Below are positions 58,030 to 64,000 of a DNA stretch of 64,000 bases, piece by piece; within the stretch, counting starts at the first letter, position 1; each line of letters opens with the position of its first letter. The stretch is from Halicephalobus mephisto. Taxonomy: Eukaryota; Nematoda; Chromadorea; Rhabditida; Panagrolaimidae. The position numbers and the translations under genes are program-made. Where the stretch lies: contig SWDT01000103.1 of the NCBI GenBank assembly GCA_009193035.1, forward strand, positions 62,001 through 126,000, read 5' to 3'. The notes below the pieces were generated by a model that saw nothing but the letters and a program-made list of their open reading frames with translations, did no database searches and was not told the origin of the DNA.

Positions 58030-59865
58030 TTAAGCAATTTCACCCTGCATTTGAATCTGTTGAACATGTTGGGGTTGTTGTTGAGTGACTTGAGGTTGTT
58101 GAATCACAATCATTTGAGGTTGCTGTTGTTGTTGTTGTTGTTGCTGCTGCTGCTGCTGTTGTTGTTGTTGTTGGACCATTTGGACACTTTCCTGTTTAGC
58201 AGGCATAGGAGGGGCTGGTCCTTGTTCTCGGTAATTCTTCATTTCCTAAAATTCAAAAATAATCATATTATTCTAAAAATAAAAAATAAAATTCTTTAAC
58301 AAAATTTCTAAAACTGTCCAATCGAGATCCAAAAGGTAAAATTTAACATTTTCGTGAAAATTCGATCATCATGATACCATTAGGAAAATTTAAAAATCAT
58401 TTTTTTCGTAAAATGGTCTCGACGGGAATTTCTAGAACTTCTTAGAATTTACAGTAATTTGTAATTGTGATTTCTACATTTCTTTAAATATCTTGCGTAA
58501 TTTCGTAATTAATTTCTCAGAAATAGTTTTTTAAAATAATTTTAGAAGTTCCTAAACTACAGTATACAAAGTAAAAGATCCTCTATCTATTCCCCAAAGT
58601 TAATTTTCATATATGAAATCGTTAATAAATTTTCGAAGATCTTTGCTACTACAGTATCCCGTTCAGGACTTTTTATTATGGGTATTTTGATAACTTTAAA
58701 TTAATCCTTACGTCAGCATATCTCTGTTTATCCATGTTGGCCTTCTGTTCGTAGACAGCCTTCTCCTCGTCGGTGAGGGCCTTCCACATCCGTCCGAGCT
58801 CCTGGGCCACCTGTCCGACCTTCCACTCAGGATGACCCGTCTGTACTTCTGGTCGTTTTTCGTTGGAAAAAAAGAAAAATGCAGATCTAAAAAAATTTTA
58901 TATTTTGTATTTTTTAAAATTTAAATTTACAGAGCTCTCTTAGGGGCATTGGGGTCTTTCTTGGCCCGTTTCTTCTTCCGCATCATGTCCTCTCCCCCGT
59001 AGGCCTGGATCTCCGCCTGATACCGTTCCGCGTCCTTGTGGGCAAGTTCGTAAAATCTCCTTTTTTCTTCTTCGTTCATGGTCTGAAATATAAATCATAA
59101 TCATAGAATTATAAAAACAATAAATTTTCAACTAATTGGTCCCAGCACGAAATTTCGAAGTTTTCCAACCGGGACCCAAAATTTTAGAATTTAATTTTTA
59201 TATTATTTTAGAAAAATATAATTATAATAACATCATTTTAAAAATTATAAACAATAAATTTTCGACAAAATGGTCCTGACGCGAAATTTCGAAATTTTCC
59301 AGTTGGGACCAAAAATTGCAAAAAATCATAAACTTTGTACGAAATAGTTCCAAAGCAAATTTTAAGTTTTTTATTTTTTAGAAATAATTTTTTTTTAATT
59401 TTAGAAATAATTTTTTTTTAATTTTAGAAATTATTTTTTTTTAATTTTAGAAATTATTTTTATGACATACCTTCCACTTTTCTGCACATTTCTTCGAAAT
59501 TTCAGTTACCTGGACGTTCTCTCCGGGATATTTTTTCTTATGTTCTTCGTAGCACATTTTTACGAAGAATCCATAAGGTGAAGTTTTTCCTCTAACTGGG
59601 CACTTGCCTTCTCTCGTCGATGTTTGTTGGGTTTGTTGAACTTGAATATGTTGAGGTTGTTGGATGATCTGATGTTGAATGTGTTGTTGAGGTTGTTGAA
59701 TAAATTGCTGATTGGGATCGATCACCGTCCTATATTGGACCACCGGCTGAGAGTTGACGTATGTTCCATTTTGGGGTACTTGTTGAAATTGAAATTGAAA
59801 CTAAAATTTTATTTTAAAATTAATTTTAAAAAATTTTTTTTTACCATTTTTTGGTCATAATTCAT
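58030..59865 (-). CDS. hmg-1.2: Two-HMG-box chromatin protein, HMGB/DSP1 type (likely HMG-1.2)
   Basis: HMGB proteins bend DNA without sequence specificity and help transcription factors and chromatin remodelling in the nucleus. Five exons join in phase: 59865-59845, 59800-59471, 59082-58931, 58886-58712 and 58245-58030 (TAA), about 297 residues. A Gln-rich N-terminus (FQFQFQQ, then HIQHQIIQQPQHIQ) precedes HMG box A (about 78-147: SPYGFFVKMCYEEHKKKYP, EISKKCAEKWK, RRFYELAHKDAERY). A basic linker RKKKRAKKDPNAPKRAL leads into box B (about 160-228: SAFFFFSNEKRP, KVGQVAQELGRMWKALTDEEK). The tail has a run of about 18 Gln and further Gln-rich sequence instead of the acidic tail of vertebrate HMGB1. 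The two boxes resemble Drosophila DSP1 and C. elegans HMG-1.2. Confidence 0.92.
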
Positions 59866-60108
59866 TGTAAATTTTTATTTTTCTTGGATTCCCGAAGAAA
59901 CCCAAGCGATTTTTGAAAACTCAATCTTGATCTGATTTTTGCTTTTTTATTCCTTTATCCACCACAGTTAAAGGTTTATCCTGCTAAAGATGAACTAACA
60001 ACAGCCACTTGGATCCTTGCAGAACGTGCTCCAATCGTGTTGGGACCTCTACTCTGAAATCTGCCTTTAAAATTCACACATACAGTAATCCCAATACAGT
60101 AACCCCAA

Positions 60109-60307
60109 TACAGTATCCGCAACCCAAAACTATTGATTGTAACTTGCTTCATTGTACAGTAATAAAGGATACTGTAGGTCTTTAGAATTTCCACAGTACC
60201 TTCCATAATCCGACCTATCTATGGTATCTTTGAAGCTTCCGATTCTGAAGTTACAGTAACTGGAAAAAGTTACAACTAATAGTTTTAAAATTACATGCCA
60301 TACTGTA
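60109..60307. mobile_element. Short foldback MITE
   Basis: It runs from TACAGTATCCG to TGCCATACTGTA over about 199 bp, with inner TTGTACAGTAATAAAGGATA related to the larger MITEs. It lies 250-450 bp upstream of the HMG gene start. Confidence 0.5.
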
Positions 60308-60405
60308 TCGAGTTTCTGAATAATGATTGACATGGGACATAGGTCGGAGGCGCACCTGACCCGGGGCACATACTGTCATCTTGCTTTGGAAACAGTTCGA
60401 AAAAG

Positions 60406-61270
60406 TACAGTATGGTCCACAATTTCGGAATTATTATTTGAAATTTGTCTTATTATACAGTAATAGGAAAGCACTGAAGATCATTGGGATCTTCTGAGTG
60501 AAATTTCCAAAGTTATCGGAAATTTTGTACATTTTCAATTTCGAAAATTATGATAAAAATTTAGAAAATTCTTCTTCATAATAATTATTGAATTTCGTAT
60601 TTTAAAAAGTCGGATTTTCTACTATAACTTCTGAAGCCGAAGATACAAATCTTCGATGACTTAAGTTCTAGATCATCTTAACAATACTCTACATTCTCAG
60701 AGGTTTCTAATATCTACGATAGCGAAAATTATGATAAAAATACAAAATTTATCTTAATAACAATTTCAAATTTCATATCTTCTGCTATAACTTCTGAATC
60801 CGAAGATTTAAGTCTCCGATGACTTCAATTTTAGATCATCTTAACAATATTCTACATTCTCAGAGGTTTCTAATATCTATGATACCGAAAATTATGATAA
60901 AAAATACAAGATTTATCTTAATAACATTTTCAAATTTCATATTTTCTGTTATAACTTCTGAATCCGAAGATGTAAGTCTCCGATGACTTCAATTTTAGAT
61001 CATTTTAAAAGTATTCTACATTTTCAAAAGTTTCTATATATCTTCAGCTCTAGAAATTACTACAAAAATGCAAATTTTTTAACAATTATCAAATCCATGT
61101 TCGAAAACCTAATTTCTATAACAACTTCAGAAGCAGAAATTACACAGAATTTTTTCATGATTTCTATTGTACAGTTCATTGGGGGATTCTAATATATAGT
61201 ACTTTTATATTACTGTATAATAAAACTAATCACAAACAATAACTCCGAAATTACGGACCACAATGATATG
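60406..61270. mobile_element. Foldback MITE, ~865 bp
   Basis: The left arm TACAGTATGGTCCACAATTT, then TTATTATACAGTAATAGGAA, mirrors the right arm ATTACTGTATAATAAAACTA, then TCCGAAATTACGGACCACA. The interior holds three tandem copies of a ~165-bp unit (TATAACTTCTGAATCCGAAG). No protein is encoded. Confidence 0.75.
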
Positions 61271-61274
61271 GCCG

Positions 61275-62040
61275 TCGGGGAGCTGCAGTGCCTTCTGCTC
61301 TGCGACTTGGGCCAGGAAAACGCACTTTTTAGAGGGACTTGTGGGTCGTCACGCACGGAACAACACGTTTATTTAATTCACTCAGAAAACGCGCCAAAGG
61401 CTATTTTTTATTAACCAGGGAAGGAGTCAACAGATGGTCATTGTGGACCCTCGGGCTTTCTCATATGTAGTTTGACTCTGACTCTCTTCTCTGGTTGTGC
61501 TATTTTCGCACGATAGCCTTGGGCATTATTTTTTTTTTCGATGTTCTTTTTGGAGAAACAGGAAAGTCTGGTCGTTTAGCCCCTGACACGGACCTCGCAT
61601 GTGTGACTGTCGAGGTCGGCCCCGAATTTCTAACAGCTGTCTTGGATCTCTTGTTTTTCTTCGTTATTTCGTCAATCTCCGCCCATATTCACTATGGAAA
61701 AAATTTTCCGATTTAGATGAAAGACAAACAATCCAAAAAGAGTCGTATTTCACTTTGGTTTTCCTTCCGCACAGACCCGTTTTTCCTTTGACTGGTAAAC
61801 AGTTGGCTATGCACACAATTCAAGTACCTCCGCGGGACGCAACCACCCTCGGGAAGAAGAACAATCGGTCCGCGTTACTGCCGAACCGCTCTCTCCAGTA
61901 GATGGATGGGAAGGAAGACGGAAATTCTCTGCATACAAGGGGACCGCCTGAACTTATTTCCACATGGTACACAACGACTATGGAAGTAATAACAGAAAAA
62001 TTCATTGCATAGCAAGTGGTATTTTATCCAACAAAAACGC
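61275..62040. promoter_or_regulatory. GC-richer noncoding island between HMG and GPCR genes
   Basis: About 770 bp of mixed-composition, non-repetitive sequence stands out from A/T repeats on both sides. It has stacked CG-containing words and no splice-bounded frame longer than about 100 codons. It could hold the distal promoter or a noncoding 5' exon of the minus-strand HMG gene 1.4 kb away, or a noncoding RNA. The role is unproven. Confidence 0.35.
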
Positions 62041-62059
62041 GTAGAAAGGAAGAGACCTA

Positions 62060-62760
62060 TTTGTTCATTTTCGAAGATTTGTGAAGCTTCAAAATCCCGA
62101 TCGATGAATTAGATTTTTATCGATTTTTCTAAAATTATAGATTTTTTAAAATTTTGAATTATTTTATTTTATTTTTATTTTTTGAATTAAATAGTTTTGG
62201 ATATTTTGAATAATTTAGAAAATTTGTGAAGCTTCAAAATCCCGATTGATAATTTTTATTTTTATCGATTTTTTTAAAATTATAGATTTTTTAAAATTTC
62301 GAATTATTTTATTTTTGTTTTTTTTTGAATTAAATAGTTTTGGATATTTTGAATAATTTAGAAAATTTGTGAAATTTCAAAATCTCAATTGACAAATTTT
62401 ATTTTTATCGATTTTTAAAATTATAGATTTTTTAGAATTTCGAATTATTTTATTTTTATTTTTTAAATTAAATAGTTTTGAATATTTTGAATAATTTAAA
62501 AAGTTTATGGAGTTTCAAAATCTCAATTGACAAATTTTATTTTTTATTGATTTTTAAAATTATAGATTTTTTAAAATTTTGAATTATTTTATTTTTGTTT
62601 TTTTAAAATTAAATAGTTTTGGATATTTTCAATAATTTAGAAAATTTGTGAAATTTCGGAATCCCGATTGATAATTTTTATTTTTATCGATTTCTAAAAT
62701 TATAGATTTTTTAGAATTTTGAATTAATTTTATTTTTATCAATTCTTAATAAGTAAAATT
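62060..62760. repeat. Tandem ~143-bp A/T repeat
   Basis: Five copies contain TTGTGAAGCTTCAAAATCCC (later copies changed), TTTTTATCGATTTTTAAAAT and AATAGTTTTGGATATTTTGA. Low-complexity A/T follows to about 63050. Confidence 0.85.
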
Positions 62761-63226
62761 CGAAAATACTTCAAATTTTTGTTCAATAAATTTGATTTTA
62801 ATTTTTTAATTTAAAATTTATAATTTTCAAAAATCTATCAAATTTAAAATTTTTTTTATTTTCGAAAATTTTTAAATTTATTATTTTTAATTTTTTGAAA
62901 ATTAAATATTTTCGAAAATTTTTGAAAGTAATTTTTTTTATTTTTATTTTAAAATTAATTTTTTTTATTTTTAATTTAAAATTTTTTAAAATTAATGATT
63001 TAAAAAAATTTTACAGTGTAATTTCTGAAATTTCGAAATTTTATTTAAAAAATCAAGAATATTTTCGATGAAATACGAAAGGAAAAAATGATGAAATTAC
63101 GGTAACATGATTAAAAAGAACTTTCGTAAATTGCATCATGTGCCACTTAAAAAACAAAAAAAAATTATTTATTTTTAGATTAATCAGGTACGTCACGATT
63201 GACAAATCCCGTATAACTAGTGTTTT

Positions 63227-64000
63227 TCAATCTTCGGAATCAGAATCGTCCCAGAAGTCGTTCAACGAAGTTTTTATCTGATTTCGTAATTTCGTTCTTT
63301 TAGTTTCCAGAAGTTGAATAGATTCTTTGTGACTTCTGACGGCGTGATTCGGATGTAATCTGTAATTTTCAACATTTTCTTCTATAGTCACGACGTTGAG
63401 GTTCTTCTTCGAATTTATACTGTATTTTTGGTTATGTCCAGAATCAGAATTTGCTCTCGAAAGATTCACGTGGGAATTATTTCTGCTTATTTTCCTCTCC
63501 GTATTCGAAGCAAAAAGTCCGTTGTTAGTTGTCAGATTCGTGGCGCTTGAGGCGGTCTTCAAATGTTTGAAACAGACCCAGAGGCAAGTAGTTCTGAGAC
63601 AATACAGTACGCTTTTTCGAATATGCTTCATTCTCAGGGCGTAAATCAGAGGATTAAAAACAAGTTTTAACATCACCTGGAAAAAATAATAAAAATTAAT
63701 TTTTAAACTTTTGGAAATACTTACTAAAAAATTTACAGATGAATTTAACAAAAATCCGACGTAAAAACTGACGGAAAGTCTGTAGACGAAGATACAGCCG
63801 TCGATGCAGACGAGCACGAAGTACAGTACACACAGTCCCCAGGACAAAGTAAATGTGGACAAAATCAACAAAGTAGTCCAAACCAACTTCAATTTCGACT
63901 TGACTCGTCTACGGTAATTGTCGTGCATCGATCTTCTGAAATTTAAAAATTTAAAAAATTGATTTTAGAAAATCCAAATACCGTAGATCAGTATTGCATT
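63227..64000 (-). CDS. Class A (rhodopsin-like) G-protein-coupled receptor, 3' part
   Basis: Three exon pieces join in phase: 64000-63982 (continuing beyond the window), 63935-63725 and 63676-63227 (TGA). A basic third-loop end (NYRRRVKSKLKL) precedes TM6 (VWTTLLILSTFTLSWGLCVLYFVLVC) and TM7 (YVGFLLNSSVNFLVMLKLVFNPLIYALR) with the N-P-x-x-Y motif as NPLIY. Helix 8 and a Cys-rich stretch (CLRTTCLWVC, possible palmitoylation) follow. The cytoplasmic tail is about 115 residues, Ser/Asn/Lys-rich, and ends in an acidic DDSDSED. TM6 has TLSW where many receptors have C-W-x-P. The ligand class cannot be told from this part. Confidence 0.8.

Noticed and set aside
58006..58299. Plus-strand frame with a poly-Leu run
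   Set aside because: It is the complement of the polyglutamine codons in the HMG gene.

Overview
The window is AT-rich nuclear DNA of a rhabditid nematode, probably Caenorhabditis or a close relative. The evidence is short GT-AG introns ending in TTTTCAG, start codons a few bases after a 3' splice site (as expected for spliced-leader trans-splicing), introns full of CTACAGTA/TACTGTA palindromes and 'gggacccaaaatt / ggtctcgacgcgaaat' repeats, and nematode-type proteins. The species cannot be named from the sequence. All gene models below were joined by hand from splice signals and reading phase.

Layout from left to right: the 3' part of a copine gene (+, 13-3008); a decayed Maverick/Polinton-type element (about 3600-5870) with a broken adenovirus-type cysteine protease (+), an apparently intact kinase-like gene (+, 3959-4887) and the broken N-terminal part of a family-B DNA polymerase (-); foldback MITEs and a tandem pair of tRNA-Asp-derived SINEs (6.9-9.2 kb); a small membrane protein (-, 5' exon at 9403); a secreted BPI/LBP lipid-binding protein (+, 10977-14882) tail to tail with a WASP-like actin nucleation promoter (-, 19726-14896); an LRIG-type LRR/Ig receptor, likely sma-10 (-, 28546-22342); a repeat-rich desert (28.5-33 kb); choline kinase (+, 33043-36783); a second repeat desert (36.8-43.1 kb); an equilibrative nucleoside transporter (+, 43100-46795) convergent with a full-length ABCA transporter (-, 54837-47676); minisatellites (55-58 kb); a two-box HMG protein, likely hmg-1.2 (-, 59865-58030); MITEs and a GC-richer noncoding island (60-62 kb); and the 3' end of a class A GPCR (-, 64000-63227).

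The host genes are unrelated housekeeping, signalling and transport genes, and I see no clear operon. The part most worth a second look is the Maverick relic. Its polymerase and protease are dead, but the kinase-like gene between them still has an open frame, good splice sites and its own poly(A) signal, and its base composition resembles host genes. Caenorhabditis Mavericks are reported to carry cargo genes including kinase-like ones, so this may be a cargo gene that outlived its carrier. Other notable points are a ~430-bp near-identical inverted repeat in introns of the two convergent genes BPI and WASP, a WASP-like protein with WH1 and WH2-central-acidic parts but no visible CRIB, a GC-AG intron in the nucleoside transporter, and a very high density of intronic minisatellites.
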